Position numbers and translations under genes: made by a program. Source: Bradyrhizobium sp. ORS 278 (GTDB lineage Bacteria; Pseudomonadota; Alphaproteobacteria; Rhizobiales; Xanthobacteraceae). From it: DNA of 64,000 bases. The notes below the pieces were generated by a model that was not told the DNA's origin, ran no database searches, and was given only the letters and a program-made list of their open reading frames with translations. Shown in pieces: positions 39,989-49,813 of the stretch (its first letter is position 1; each line of letters starts with the position of its first letter). The stretch covers positions 4,030,001 through 4,094,000 of the forward strand of contig NC_009445.1 in NCBI RefSeq assembly GCF_000026145.1, in the 5' to 3' direction.

Positions 39989-40553
39989 ACGGGAAATTTC
40001 GCGATGTCGAGAGTTGTGCTGCTCCGCAATCAGCTTCTGCTGCATTGCATCCTTACATAGATATATTGGATCAACACAACCTGTCCAAATCAAGGCGCCC
40101 GCTGCGGGTTCATCGCGTCAACTTGCCTTCGGCCGGACAACTAATAGACGGAATCGATGGCCGCGCTCGGACGATGCGCCGCTCGCACCGACAGTTTGCT
40201 TGGCGTGGAGGCCACCTGCCCTCTCCAAGCAAATCCTGCCGAGATCTCGACAATCATCGAAAAGCTCAGCAGAACTCGAGCGCGCATCATGTGACGCCGG
40301 CATCCTGCAGCCGGCGTGACGGCCGTCTTTCGAGGAGAATGAGTGCCGCAATTGCCTCAAAGTTCCGCCAAAGACCGCGCCCATTAGGTCAATCCTGGTG
40401 ACCCAGTCAGGGGCGCCTCGTCGGCAGCAGCCGGACACGAGACTCGCGCGCGGCGGCTTTGCGCGAGTCAAGGTCGCTCCTCGTATTTCGGACCGCGCCG
40501 GTCTTGCCGTCTTGTTGCCGCCGGCGCAGGCATGATGAGGTGATGCTTAGACC
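39989..40553. other. Intergenic region upstream of the Rieske and fusion genes
   Basis: 565 bp of divergent promoter space. No gene or repeat was supported. Short A/T-rich stretches near 40050-40075 may be part of the Rieske promoter. Confidence 0.35.
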
Positions 40554-42368
40554 ATGAGCAGCTTGATGAGACGGGGGTGCTGCACCAACGCGAGATGTTC
40601 GCTGGCGACCACAGGCACCTTGCAATACATGGCTTTTGCCGACTCGACCTGCAGCGAGTGCGGCGACAGTCTGCTGGTCATGACCCGAACCGGACGCCGC
40701 TTCGGCTCATCGTGGATGATCGCGGCGGCAGCAATTGCAGCCCTGTTCGTGCTGTGCCTCAGTTATTCCGTGATCGCCACTGGCGGAATGGAGACCGCCC
40801 TTGCACCCGTCACGCAAGCGTTGGATTCGGTGCCGCGCCCGGAGGCGAGCGCCGCGCAGGCCTCGCAGTCCATCGAGGCGTTGGTACCAGGCCCGCCTGT
40901 TCAGCCAGGCCAATCCTCGCCAGGCACGCTGGCGCCCGACGACCGCGTCGCGCCGAGACGGGACGTATCGGGCGACTACCTCGTCCGGATGAGCGGCTCG
41001 AATACGATCGGCGCGAAACTGGCACCGGAGTTGGCTGAAGCTTGGCTGCGCAGTCTGGGAGCGTCGGAGGTCCGGAAGGTCCAGCGGTCCGATCCGCAAG
41101 GCGGCAAGCTGCCGGAGTTCGTGATCAGCGGAGAGCTGAGCGGCAAGCTGGTGGCCCTGGAGGTCAAGGCCCACGGCACCGGAACGGGCGCCAGGGCGCT
41201 GCGCAGCCTGGATGCCGACATCTGGATGGCATCGGCGTCCGTCACTGACGAGCAGGCGGCGGCGCTCGCCGCTGTCGGCGACATGCGGAGCGCGCGGTCC
41301 GAGCACATCGTCGGTCTCGATGGCATCGCCGTGATCGTAAGTCCGTCCTCGCGCCTCGGCACGCTCACCAAGGCGCAGGTCAGCGACATCTTCACCGGAC
41401 GAGTCAGCAACTGGAGTGCCCTCGGGCTGCCGCCCGGTCCAATCAACCTGTACGCCCGCGACAAGGAATCCGGAACGCGCAAGACCTTCGAGGAGCTGGT
41501 TCTCGGACCCGGCGCGCGGATGGCGCCCCTGACAGCGAAGCAGCCGAACGGCTATGAAGACAGTGAGCGGCTGTCCGACGACGTGGCGTCGGACCCGAAT
41601 GGCATCGGCTTCGTCGGTATGGCCTATGTTGGCGCGGCCAAGGCGCTCGCGATCAGCGACGGCAGCGCGATTGCGCTCGCGCCTACGGAGTTCACGGTCC
41701 GCACCGAGAACTATCCATTGTCGCGGCGGCTATTCCTCTACACCGCGGATCAGCCGCGTCCAGAGGTCGGTCGCTTCATCAAATTCGCGCTGAGTAAGGA
41801 GGGCCAGGAAGTGGCCCAGCGGACCGTGGTTGGCCTGTCACCGACGCCGCGTCCCGCGGCGGAGGTCGATACCCGCCCATGCACCCTCAGCGCCAAATGG
41901 ACTGGGAACCCGCAGGAGTTCTGCCGATTGCGCACCCAAGCGCGTGCGCTTGATGTCAGCTTTCGTTTCCAGACCAACTCGGTCGAACTCGACAACCTCG
42001 CCGCGCCCAACCTCTTCCGGGTGATGCAGGCGCTGCGGGAGACGCCGCAGGCCCGTCTTCTGCTGGCGGGATTCGCCGACCGCCGCGGCAATTATCAAGC
42101 GAATTGCCGTCTCTCGCTGCAGCGGGCCGAATCGGTCAAGCAGAGCTTGGCAAGTCTTGGGGTCAGCAACGTCGATACCCGCGGCTATTGCGACGAGGTT
42201 CCGGTCCGCGACAACGGCGGCGACGAGTTCGAAAAGAACCGGCGGGTCGAGATCTACCTGCTCAGCGGCCCGACCATCGCGCTTGGCCCGAGGCCGCAGC
42301 CGGCGAAGCCCCGCGCCGCACGGCCGATGGCCAATCGCGCAGGCGCCGTTCAACCGGCAGCGCAATAA
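40554..42368 (+). CDS. Zinc-ribbon / TM / phosphate-binding-like / OmpA fusion protein
   Basis: 604-residue multidomain protein. Order: a cysteine cluster (C9, C10, C15 and C33, C36) that looks like a short zinc ribbon at 9-38; one membrane helix at about 53-75; a linker; a PstS-like substrate-binding domain (about 140-415, starting VRMSGSNTIGAKLAPELAEAWL and including RDKESGTRKTFEE); and an OmpA-type peptidoglycan-binding domain (about 460-575, with FQTNSVELDN and FADRRGNYQANCRLSLQRAESV). The ribbon should be cytoplasmic and the other domains periplasmic. No ABC permease is adjacent, so it may sense phosphate or another oxyanion rather than transport it. Confidence 0.85.
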   Translation: MSSLMRRGCCTNARCSLATTGTLQYMAFADSTCSECGDSLLVMTRTGRRFGSSWMIAAAAIAALFVLCLSYSVIATGGMETALAPVTQALDSVPRPEASAAQASQSIEALVPGPPVQPGQSSPGTLAPDDRVAPRRDVSGDYLVRMSGSNTIGAKLAPELAEAWLRSLGASEVRKVQRSDPQGGKLPEFVISGELSGKLVALEVKAHGTGTGARALRSLDADIWMASASVTDEQAAALAAVGDMRSARSEHIVGLDGIAVIVSPSSRLGTLTKAQVSDIFTGRVSNWSALGLPPGPINLYARDKESGTRKTFEELVLGPGARMAPLTAKQPNGYEDSERLSDDVASDPNGIGFVGMAYVGAAKALAISDGSAIALAPTEFTVRTENYPLSRRLFLYTADQPRPEVGRFIKFALSKEGQEVAQRTVVGLSPTPRPAAEVDTRPCTLSAKWTGNPQEFCRLRTQARALDVSFRFQTNSVELDNLAAPNLFRVMQALRETPQARLLLAGFADRRGNYQANCRLSLQRAESVKQSLASLGVSNVDTRGYCDEVPVRDNGGDEFEKNRRVEIYLLSGPTIALGPRPQPAKPRAARPMANRAGAVQPAAQ

Positions 42369-42397
42369 AGACAGCTAAACTCTTGCTTTGATTGAAG

Positions 42398-42471
42398 TGG
42401 AGGCCACGACCAGAATTGAACTGGTGTAAACGGTTTTGCAGACCGCTGCGTAACCACTCCGCCACGTGGCC
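42398..42471 (-). tRNA. tRNA-Cys (GCA)
   Basis: 74-nt cloverleaf with CCA. The acceptor GGCCACG pairs with CGTGGCC, the discriminator is T, the anticodon stem-loop is GCGGTCTGCAAAACCGT with anticodon GCA, and the T-arm ACCAGTTCAATTCTGGT is complete. Minus strand. Confidence 0.96.
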
Positions 42472-42770
42472 CCAACGCGCGGAGCATTATAGGCAATTCG
42501 CCGCCGAGGCAACCACTCTCGTCGGCGCTGCACACAAGCCGGCTAGATCGGAAGATCGTCGATCCCGCCGGGGTATAGGGCCTGTCCGCGCGGCCACGCC
42601 AAAATCGCGCCGCGCTCCGTGGCAGCGCCATTCGCCGATGGTTCGGCGGCGCCCCGGCTGGTCCGCCGGGGGGCGTAATCCCGCAACTGCACCACGTTCG
42701 ATTTCTCAAGATCCGGCATAGCTCGCTTCCTTCATGCTATGCTGCAATGCAAGAAGCGTACCCTGGGTTC

Positions 42771-43511
42771 CTAAACCCGGCGTTTACGGCCGCGCCAGTT
42801 GGGCTTGCGCGGCTTCGGTCGCGGCGTAAGCTCGGGATGCGACTTTTCCACCTCGCGATACCGCTCCAGCATGCGCTCGAAGCTGGAATCGAGCGCGGCC
42901 GCGATCTCCGGCCGCCGTTCCAGGGCCGCCATCAGCATGCCGGCCGCCTCGATGGTCGACAGTCCGTCGCGGCGGGGCTCGCGGCGTAACTGCCCGTAGT
43001 GCGAGGGCCGGCGCGGGCCGAGGATGACGCGCTGGCATTTCAGCATCCAGGGATTGCGCCACCACAGCGCCTTGGCCTGGCTCCAGGTGCCGTCGAGCAG
43101 GATCACGCCTTCGATCAATTTGAGGATGGCGCGCTGGTTGTCGGCGACCTCGCCCTTGCGGGTCAGCGCCACGACCTCGCTCTCGGGGTCGAGATCAGCC
43201 GCCTTGGCGGAGCCGAGATAGAGGATGGCCCAGCGCGCGGGATCGTCGACCGGCCGGCCCAGCGCCTTGGCGAGGCTCGGCCAGGACAGCCCGACCTTCA
43301 CGATGGCGTTGTTGAAATGCTGCGCGGCCAGCCGCGCCGTGCCGAGCGCACGGTCCTGCTCCTGCGGATGCTGCAGGATCAGGAGACCGAGCCTGCTCTC
43401 CATCGGCGTGACGCTGTCGCAGATGCACAGCGGCAACGGCTTCTGGCAGCGCGGGCAATCTGGCGGCGGCTCGGCGGCGAGCGGCGGGTGGTCTTGGCAT
43501 GGATCGGACAT
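42771..43511 (-). CDS. tRNA-uridine aminocarboxypropyltransferase (DTW domain, TapT-like)
   Basis: 246-residue DTW-domain protein. Members add the 3-amino-3-carboxypropyl group to a uridine of tRNA using SAM. Seen are the Zn-like cysteines CPRCQKPLPLCICD near the N-terminus and the DTW signature in LLDGTWSQAKALWWRNP near the middle. The C-terminus is basic and may contact tRNA. It begins 39 bp after the RND pump gene in the same direction, so it may be transcribed with the efflux operon. The ATG at 43511 has AGGCG upstream. Confidence 0.88.
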   Translation of the reverse strand: MSDPCQDHPPLAAEPPPDCPRCQKPLPLCICDSVTPMESRLGLLILQHPQEQDRALGTARLAAQHFNNAIVKVGLSWPSLAKALGRPVDDPARWAILYLGSAKAADLDPESEVVALTRKGEVADNQRAILKLIEGVILLDGTWSQAKALWWRNPWMLKCQRVILGPRRPSHYGQLRREPRRDGLSTIEAAGMLMAALERRPEIAAALDSSFERMLERYREVEKSHPELTPRPKPRKPNWRGRKRRV

Positions 43512-43550
43512 GGCGCGCCTATACGCGCCCGTGGCGACCACCACAACGCC

Positions 43551-46500
43551 TCATTCCGCAGGCGCGGCGAGCGGCTCGGGTGCCGAGCGGCGGCGCAGCC
43601 GGTCGATCAAGAGGTAGATCACCGGCGTGGTGTAGAGCGTCAGGATCTGCGACACCAGCAGGCCGCCGATGATGGTGATGCCGAGCGGACGGCGCAGCTC
43701 GGTGCCGGGGCCGGTCGCGATCACCAGCGGCAGGCCGGCGAACAGCGCCGCGAGCGTCGTCATCAGGATCGGGCGGAAGCGCACCCGGCAGGCCTCGAAG
43801 ATCGCATCCGCCGAGGACATGCCGCGCTGGCGCTCCGCCTCGAGCGCGAAGTCGACCAGCATGATGCCGTTCTTCTTGACGATGCCGATCAAGAGGATGA
43901 TGCCGACGAAGGCGATGACCGTCAGCGGCGTACCCGTGACCTGGAGCGCCAAAAGCGCGCCGAGCCCCGCCGACGGCAAGGTCGAGATGATGGTCAGCGG
44001 ATGCGCCAGGCTCTCATAGAGCACGCCGAGCACGATATACATCGCGACCAGGGCCGACAGGATCAGGAGCGGCTGGCGGCCGTTGCCCTTGTTGAAGTCG
44101 CCGGCATTGCCGTCGAAGCCGCCGCGGATGCCTTCGGGCATATGCAGCTCGTCCACCGCGCGCTGGATATTGGCCGTGGCCGCCTGCAGCGGCACGTCGG
44201 GCAGCAGGTTGAACGACACGGTGGTCGATGGGAACGCTTGCGAATGGAAGACGGCGAGCGGCGACAGCCCACGCTCGGCCTTGACCAGCGCAGACAGCGG
44301 GATCTGCGCGTCCCCTGCCCCCGCAACATAGATGCGGGCGAGATTGGATGGATCGGTCTGGAATTTCGGATCGATCTCCAGCACCACCATGTACTGGTTG
44401 CGCTGGCTGTAGACGATCGAGATCTGGCGCTGCGCGAACGCATTGTTCAGCGCGTTGTCGATGTCCTGCACGCGGACGCCGAGGCTCGCCGCCTTCTGCC
44501 GATCGATCTTGAGCGCGAGCTGCAAGCCGCCGGGATCGCGGTCGCTGGAGATGTCGGTGATGCCCTCCACCGTCTCCAGCCGCTTGGCGACGATCGGCGC
44601 CCATTTCTGCAGGAGATCGAGGTCCGGACTGCTCAGCGTGTACTGATAGTCGGAATCGCTCTGCCGGCCGCCGGCGCGGACGTCCTGCGCGGCGAACATG
44701 AAGAGACGGATGCCTGGCACCATCGCAAGGCTGCGCCGGAGCCGGTTGATCACGAGTTCGGTCGAGACGCCCTCGCGCTCCGCCGGCGGCTTGAGATTGA
44801 TGAACATGGTTCCGCGATTCGACGTCGCTCCACCCGGCCCGCCGCCGCCGCCGATCGTCGAGCCGAGGCCGGCGACCGCGGGGTCGGCCATCACGATGTC
44901 CGCGAGCCGCTGCTGCAGCGCCAGCATCGACTGAAACGAGATGTCCGCGGATGCGCGCGTCGCGCCGATGATGAAGCCGGAATCGTCGGTCGGGAAATAG
45001 CCCTTGGGTACCTTGATGTAGAGCGTGACCGTGAGCGCGATGGTGGCGAAGAACACCAGCAGGGTCAGAAACGGGTAGAGCAGCACGCCGCGCAGGGTCC
45101 AGGTATAGAACCGCACCATGCCGGACAACGTGCCCTCGACGATGCGGTCGAACAAGGTCGCGCGATCGGACAAGGTCTCCTTGATGTAATGCGCGCAGAT
45201 CATCGGCGTGACCGTCAGCGACACCAGCGTCGAGACCACGATCGCAAAGGTCAGCGTCAGCGAGAACTCGCGCAGCAGCCGGCCGACGACGCCGTCCATG
45301 AAGATCAGCGGCACGAAGGCCGCGACCAGCGACAGGCTGATCGACAACACCGTGAAGCCGATCTGCCGGGCGCCGTCGAGCGCCGCGCGCATCGGCGACA
45401 GGCCGTGTTCGAGATTGCGGTACATGTTCTCGATCATGACGATGGCATCGTCGACGACGAAGCCGACGGAGATCGCCAGCGCCATCAGCGAGAGATTGTC
45501 GATCGAGAAGCCCGCGAGCCACATCGCGGCGCAGGTGCCGGCCAGCGCCAGCGGCACCGAGACCCCGGCCGCCACCGTCGGCACCAGACGCCGCAGGAAG
45601 ACGAACACGACCACCATGACCAGCACCGCAGTCGCGAGCAGCGTCCACTGCATGTCCTCGACCGAGGCGCGGATGGTGCCGGTGCGGTCGATCAGGGTCG
45701 AGATCTCGATTCCCGCCGGGATCCACTGCTTGAGCTCGGGGATCAGCGCCTTGACCCGGTCGACGGTCTCGATGACGTTGGCGTCGCCCTGCTTGGCGAT
45801 CTGGATCAGCACCGCCGGCTGCTTGTTGAACCACGCGATCGAGCGCACGTTGCGGACGGAATCCTCGACGTCGGCGACATCGGCCAGCCGCACGAAGCTG
45901 CCATTGCTGCTCTTGATCAGGATGTCGCGGAATTCGGCCGCGGTGCGCATCTGCCTGTTGACCGCGATGGTCTCGCTCTGCCGTCCGCCCTCGAAGATGC
46001 CGACCGGGCCGATGGGGTTGGCATTAATGATGGCGGTCCTGACATCGTCGGTCGCGATGCCGGCATTGGCGAGCGAAACCGGATTGAGCGCGATGCGCAC
46101 GGCCGGCTGATCGGCGCCGCTGACGGTGACGTTGCCGACCCCCGGCACCTGGAACAGGCGCTGCGCCAGCACGGTGTCGGCAACGTCGTACATCGCACTC
46201 GGCGTCATCGTCTTCGAGGTCAGCGCGAGCACGAATACGGGCGCGGCAGCCGTGTTCGCTTTCCGGAAGCGCGGCAGCGCCGGCAGGTCGCTCGGCAGGT
46301 CCGACAACGCGGCGTTGATCGCCGCCTGGACATCGCGCGCCGCCTTATCGATGTCGCGGCCGATCGCGAACTGGATCTGGATGTTGGTCTGCCCCAGCGA
46401 GCTGGTCGAGGTGATCTGGTCGACGCCCGCGATCTCGCCAAGTCGCCGCTCCAAGGGCGCCGCCACCGTCGCCGCCATCACCGAGGGATCGGCGCCGGGC

Positions 46501-46655
46501 CGCGATGCGCTGACGAAGATCGACGGGAAATCGACATTCGGGACCGGCGCCACCGGGAGAAAGATGTAGGCAACGAATCCGACCAGGAACAGGCCGATCG
46601 ACAGCAAGGTCGTGCCGACCGGCCGGCGAATGAAGGGTTCGGAGATCGAGGCCAT
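43551..46655 (-). CDS. RND multidrug efflux pump, MdtC-like
   Basis: 1034-residue inner-membrane pump with the RND layout of two six-helix halves and large periplasmic loops. The start ASISEPFIRRPVGTTLLSIG and the TM4 proton-relay motif GFVVDDAIVMIEN identify it as the HAE1 family. Its start codon overlaps the stop of the upstream pump gene by 1 bp. Paired with the next pump it would form a mixed MdtBC-type trimer. A longer frame to 47744 is read-through inside the neighbouring gene. Confidence 0.95.
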   Translation of the reverse strand: MASISEPFIRRPVGTTLLSIGLFLVGFVAYIFLPVAPVPNVDFPSIFVSASRPGADPSVMAATVAAPLERRLGEIAGVDQITSTSSLGQTNIQIQFAIGRDIDKAARDVQAAINAALSDLPSDLPALPRFRKANTAAAPVFVLALTSKTMTPSAMYDVADTVLAQRLFQVPGVGNVTVSGADQPAVRIALNPVSLANAGIATDDVRTAIINANPIGPVGIFEGGRQSETIAVNRQMRTAAEFRDILIKSSNGSFVRLADVADVEDSVRNVRSIAWFNKQPAVLIQIAKQGDANVIETVDRVKALIPELKQWIPAGIEISTLIDRTGTIRASVEDMQWTLLATAVLVMVVVFVFLRRLVPTVAAGVSVPLALAGTCAAMWLAGFSIDNLSLMALAISVGFVVDDAIVMIENMYRNLEHGLSPMRAALDGARQIGFTVLSISLSLVAAFVPLIFMDGVVGRLLREFSLTLTFAIVVSTLVSLTVTPMICAHYIKETLSDRATLFDRIVEGTLSGMVRFYTWTLRGVLLYPFLTLLVFFATIALTVTLYIKVPKGYFPTDDSGFIIGATRASADISFQSMLALQQRLADIVMADPAVAGLGSTIGGGGGPGGATSNRGTMFINLKPPAEREGVSTELVINRLRRSLAMVPGIRLFMFAAQDVRAGGRQSDSDYQYTLSSPDLDLLQKWAPIVAKRLETVEGITDISSDRDPGGLQLALKIDRQKAASLGVRVQDIDNALNNAFAQRQISIVYSQRNQYMVVLEIDPKFQTDPSNLARIYVAGAGDAQIPLSALVKAERGLSPLAVFHSQAFPSTTVSFNLLPDVPLQAATANIQRAVDELHMPEGIRGGFDGNAGDFNKGNGRQPLLILSALVAMYIVLGVLYESLAHPLTIISTLPSAGLGALLALQVTGTPLTVIAFVGIILLIGIVKKNGIMLVDFALEAERQRGMSSADAIFEACRVRFRPILMTTLAALFAGLPLVIATGPGTELRRPLGITIIGGLLVSQILTLYTTPVIYLLIDRLRRRSAPEPLAAPAE

Positions 46656-49600
46656 CACTGGATGCCTTCGGTGGCGCCCGCGATCGGCGGCGACGGCAAA
46701 TCGGGCGCGGGCGGCAGCGCGCGCTCGAAGCGGCGGTTGATGCGGTCGAGCGCGAGGTAGATCACGGGCGTCGTATACAGCGTCAACAGCTGGCTGAGCA
46801 GCAGGCCGCCGATGATGGAGATGCCGAGCGGGAAGCGCAGCTCCGAGCCGGTGCCGCTCTCGATCGCCAGCGGCAGCGCGCCGAACAGCGCGGCCAGCGT
46901 CGTCATCATGATCGGACGGAAGCGCAGCAGGCACGCCTGCACGATGGCGTCGGTGGGCGTACGGCTCTCGTGCCGCTCGGCCTCCAGCGCGAAGTCGATC
47001 ATCATGATCGCGTTCTTCTTGACGATGCCCATCAAGAGGATGATGCCGATCAGGCCGATCACCGAGAGATCCTGGCCGAACAGCAGCAGCGCCAGGATGG
47101 CGCCGACGCCGGCGGACGGCAGTGTCGAGAGGATCGTGATCGGATGGATGTAGCTCTCGTAGAGCACGCCGAGCACGATGTAGATCGTGATGACGGCGGC
47201 GAGCAGCAGCCAGGGCTGTCCGGCGAGCGACTTGGCGAACTCGGCGGCGTCGCCCGAGTACACGCCGATGATGCTGCCGGGCATGCCGATGCGGGCCTCG
47301 GTGGCGTGGAGCGCGTCGACCGCCTCGCTCAGCGCGGCGCCGGGCGCGAGGTTGAAGCTGAGCGAGACCGCCGGGAATTGCGCCTGGTGCGAGATCGCGA
47401 GCGGCGTCGTGGTGCGCTTGAGGGTGGCCACGGCCGACAGCGGCACCTGGCCGCCTGCACCCGGCAGATAGAGTTTCGACAGGATCGAAGGATCGCGCTG
47501 ATACATCGGCAATGCCTCCAGCACTACACGGTACTGGTTGGCCTGGCCGTAGATCGTCGAAATCTGGCGTTGGGCGAACGCGTCGTTGAGCGTGTCGGTC
47601 ACGGCCTGCAGGCTGACGCCGAGCTGGCCCGCGCGCTGGCGATCGATCGTCAGTTCGGCCCGCAGGCCGCCCTCTTGCGCTTCGGAGGAAACGTCGCGGA
47701 ACAGCGGATCGCGCCGCATCTCGGCAACCAGCCGCCCTGCCCACTTCGACACCTCGCCGGCATCAGCACCGGTCAGCGTGTACTGATATTGCGAGCGGCT
47801 CGCCTGCGTCGAGATCTGGACGTCCTGGACCGGCTGGAAGTACACGGTCATGCCGGGGACGCCCGAGACCTTCTGCTTCAGCCGGTCGATGACCGTGGCC
47901 ACGCCGTCCTTGCGTTCGCCAAGCGGCTTCAAGGTCATGACGAGGCGGCCGACATTGGTGGTCGGGTTGACCGATCCGGCGCCGATCACCGAGACGACGC
48001 CGATGACGTCGGGATCGGCCTGGATCGCCGCCGAAATCTCCGCCTGCCGTCGGCTCATTTCCGTGAACGACACGTCCGGCCCGGCTTCGGTCACGGCGGT
48101 GATCGAGCCGGTGTCCTGCATTGGCAGGAAGCCTTTGGGCGCGAGGATGTAGAGCGCGAGCGTGGCTGCCAGCGTCGCGAAGGTCACGACCAGCGTCTCG
48201 GTCTGGCGCTCCAGCACCCACAGCAGGCTGCGGTGATACACGGCCACGGTGCGGTCGATGAAGCGGCTGATCGCGTTCAGCCCCGGCAGCACCCATTCAT
48301 CGCTTGCATGCTTCAGCAGCCGCGAGCACATCATCGGCGTCAGGGTCAGCGACACCACCGCCGATGTCACGACTGCAATCGTGAGTGTCAGCGCGAACTC
48401 GCGGAACATGCGGCCGACCAGGCCCGACATGAACAAGAGCGGGATGAACACCGCGATCAGCGACACCGTCAGCGAGATCACCGTGAAGCCGATCTCGCGC
48501 GCTCCGCGCAGCGAGGCGTTCATCGCGCTCTCGCCATCCTCCATGTGACGCACGATGTTCTCGATCATCACGATGGCGTCGTCGACGACGAAACCCGTGC
48601 CGATCGTGAGCGCCATCAGCGAGAGATTGTCGAGGCTGAAGCCGGCGAAATACATCACGCCGAAGCTCGTGATCAGCGACAGCGGCAGCGCCACGCCGGC
48701 AATGATCGTGGCGCGCATGGATCGCAGGAACAGCAGCACCACCAGCGTCACCAGCACCACGCTGAGCACCAGGGTGAACTGCACGTGATGCACCGAGGCC
48801 CGGATGGTCACCGTGCGGTCACTGACGATGGCGAGCTTCACGCCAGCCGGGATCGTTCGCTGCAGCTTGGGAATTTCCGCCCTGATCTGCCGGACCACCT
48901 CGATGACATTGGCGCCGGGCTGTCGCTGGATGTCCAGGATCACGGACGGGACGCCCTGGTACCAGCCGCCGGTGCGATCGTTCTCCAGCCCGTCCACGAT
49001 CGTCGCGACATCGCCGATCGTGACCGGCGAGCCGTTGCGATAGGCGATGATGATCGGCTTGTAGGCGTCGGCGGCGGCGATCTGATCGTTCGCCGTGATC
49101 AGATAGGCCTGCTGCGCGCCGTCCAGCGAGCCTTTCGGACCGGAGACATTGGCGCCGGCAATGGCCGCTCGCAGATCCTCCATCGAGATGCCGTAGGCGG
49201 CGAGCCGGGCCAGATCGGCCTGCACCCGTACGGCGGGCTTCAATCCGCCGAGCACCGACACGCGGCCGACGCCGGAGACCTGGCTCAGCCGCTGCGCCAG
49301 GATGGTGTCGGCCATGTCGCTCATGGCGCGCAACGAGATCGTCTCCGACGTGAGGGCGAGCGTCATCACCGGCGCGTCGGCGGGATTGACCTTGGCGTAG
49401 GTCGGTGGATAGGGCAGCGACTTCGGCAGCACGCCGGCCGCGGCATTGATCGCGGCCTGGACGTCCTGCGTCGCGCCGTCGATGTCACGGCCGAGATCGA
49501 ACTGCAGCGAGATCTGGCTGACGCCGAACGAGCTGGTCGAGTTCATGACCGACAGCGATGGAATCTGGCCGAGCTGCCGCTCCAGCGGCGCGGTGATCAG

Positions 49601-49783
49601 CGAGGCGATCACGTCGGGGCTCGCGCCGGGCAGCTGGGTCGTGACCTGCACCGTCGGAAAATCGACCTGCGGCAGCGCCGAGACCGGCAGCGCGAGATAG
49701 CCGAGCAGCCCGCCGATCAAGAGCGCGACGCCGAGCAGCGAGGTTGCGATCGGGCGGCGGATGAAGGGTTCGGAGACGCTCAT
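46655..49783 (-). CDS. RND multidrug efflux pump, MdtB-like
   Basis: 1042-residue HAE1-family pump, a paralog of the gene at 43551-46655 (SEPFIRRPIATSLLGVALL at the start, GFVVDDAIVMIEN in TM4). Both subunits keep the proton-relay aspartates. It lies 30 bp after the adaptor gene. The tandem-pump architecture matches MdtABC systems that export bile-salt- and novobiocin-like amphipathic compounds; the real substrates here are not known. Confidence 0.95.
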   Translation of the reverse strand: MSVSEPFIRRPIATSLLGVALLIGGLLGYLALPVSALPQVDFPTVQVTTQLPGASPDVIASLITAPLERQLGQIPSLSVMNSTSSFGVSQISLQFDLGRDIDGATQDVQAAINAAAGVLPKSLPYPPTYAKVNPADAPVMTLALTSETISLRAMSDMADTILAQRLSQVSGVGRVSVLGGLKPAVRVQADLARLAAYGISMEDLRAAIAGANVSGPKGSLDGAQQAYLITANDQIAAADAYKPIIIAYRNGSPVTIGDVATIVDGLENDRTGGWYQGVPSVILDIQRQPGANVIEVVRQIRAEIPKLQRTIPAGVKLAIVSDRTVTIRASVHHVQFTLVLSVVLVTLVVLLFLRSMRATIIAGVALPLSLITSFGVMYFAGFSLDNLSLMALTIGTGFVVDDAIVMIENIVRHMEDGESAMNASLRGAREIGFTVISLTVSLIAVFIPLLFMSGLVGRMFREFALTLTIAVVTSAVVSLTLTPMMCSRLLKHASDEWVLPGLNAISRFIDRTVAVYHRSLLWVLERQTETLVVTFATLAATLALYILAPKGFLPMQDTGSITAVTEAGPDVSFTEMSRRQAEISAAIQADPDVIGVVSVIGAGSVNPTTNVGRLVMTLKPLGERKDGVATVIDRLKQKVSGVPGMTVYFQPVQDVQISTQASRSQYQYTLTGADAGEVSKWAGRLVAEMRRDPLFRDVSSEAQEGGLRAELTIDRQRAGQLGVSLQAVTDTLNDAFAQRQISTIYGQANQYRVVLEALPMYQRDPSILSKLYLPGAGGQVPLSAVATLKRTTTPLAISHQAQFPAVSLSFNLAPGAALSEAVDALHATEARIGMPGSIIGVYSGDAAEFAKSLAGQPWLLLAAVITIYIVLGVLYESYIHPITILSTLPSAGVGAILALLLFGQDLSVIGLIGIILLMGIVKKNAIMMIDFALEAERHESRTPTDAIVQACLLRFRPIMMTTLAALFGALPLAIESGTGSELRFPLGISIIGGLLLSQLLTLYTTPVIYLALDRINRRFERALPPAPDLPSPPIAGATEGIQ

Positions 49784-49813
49784 CGCGACAAGCCCCTCAC
49801 TCTGTCGATCGCG

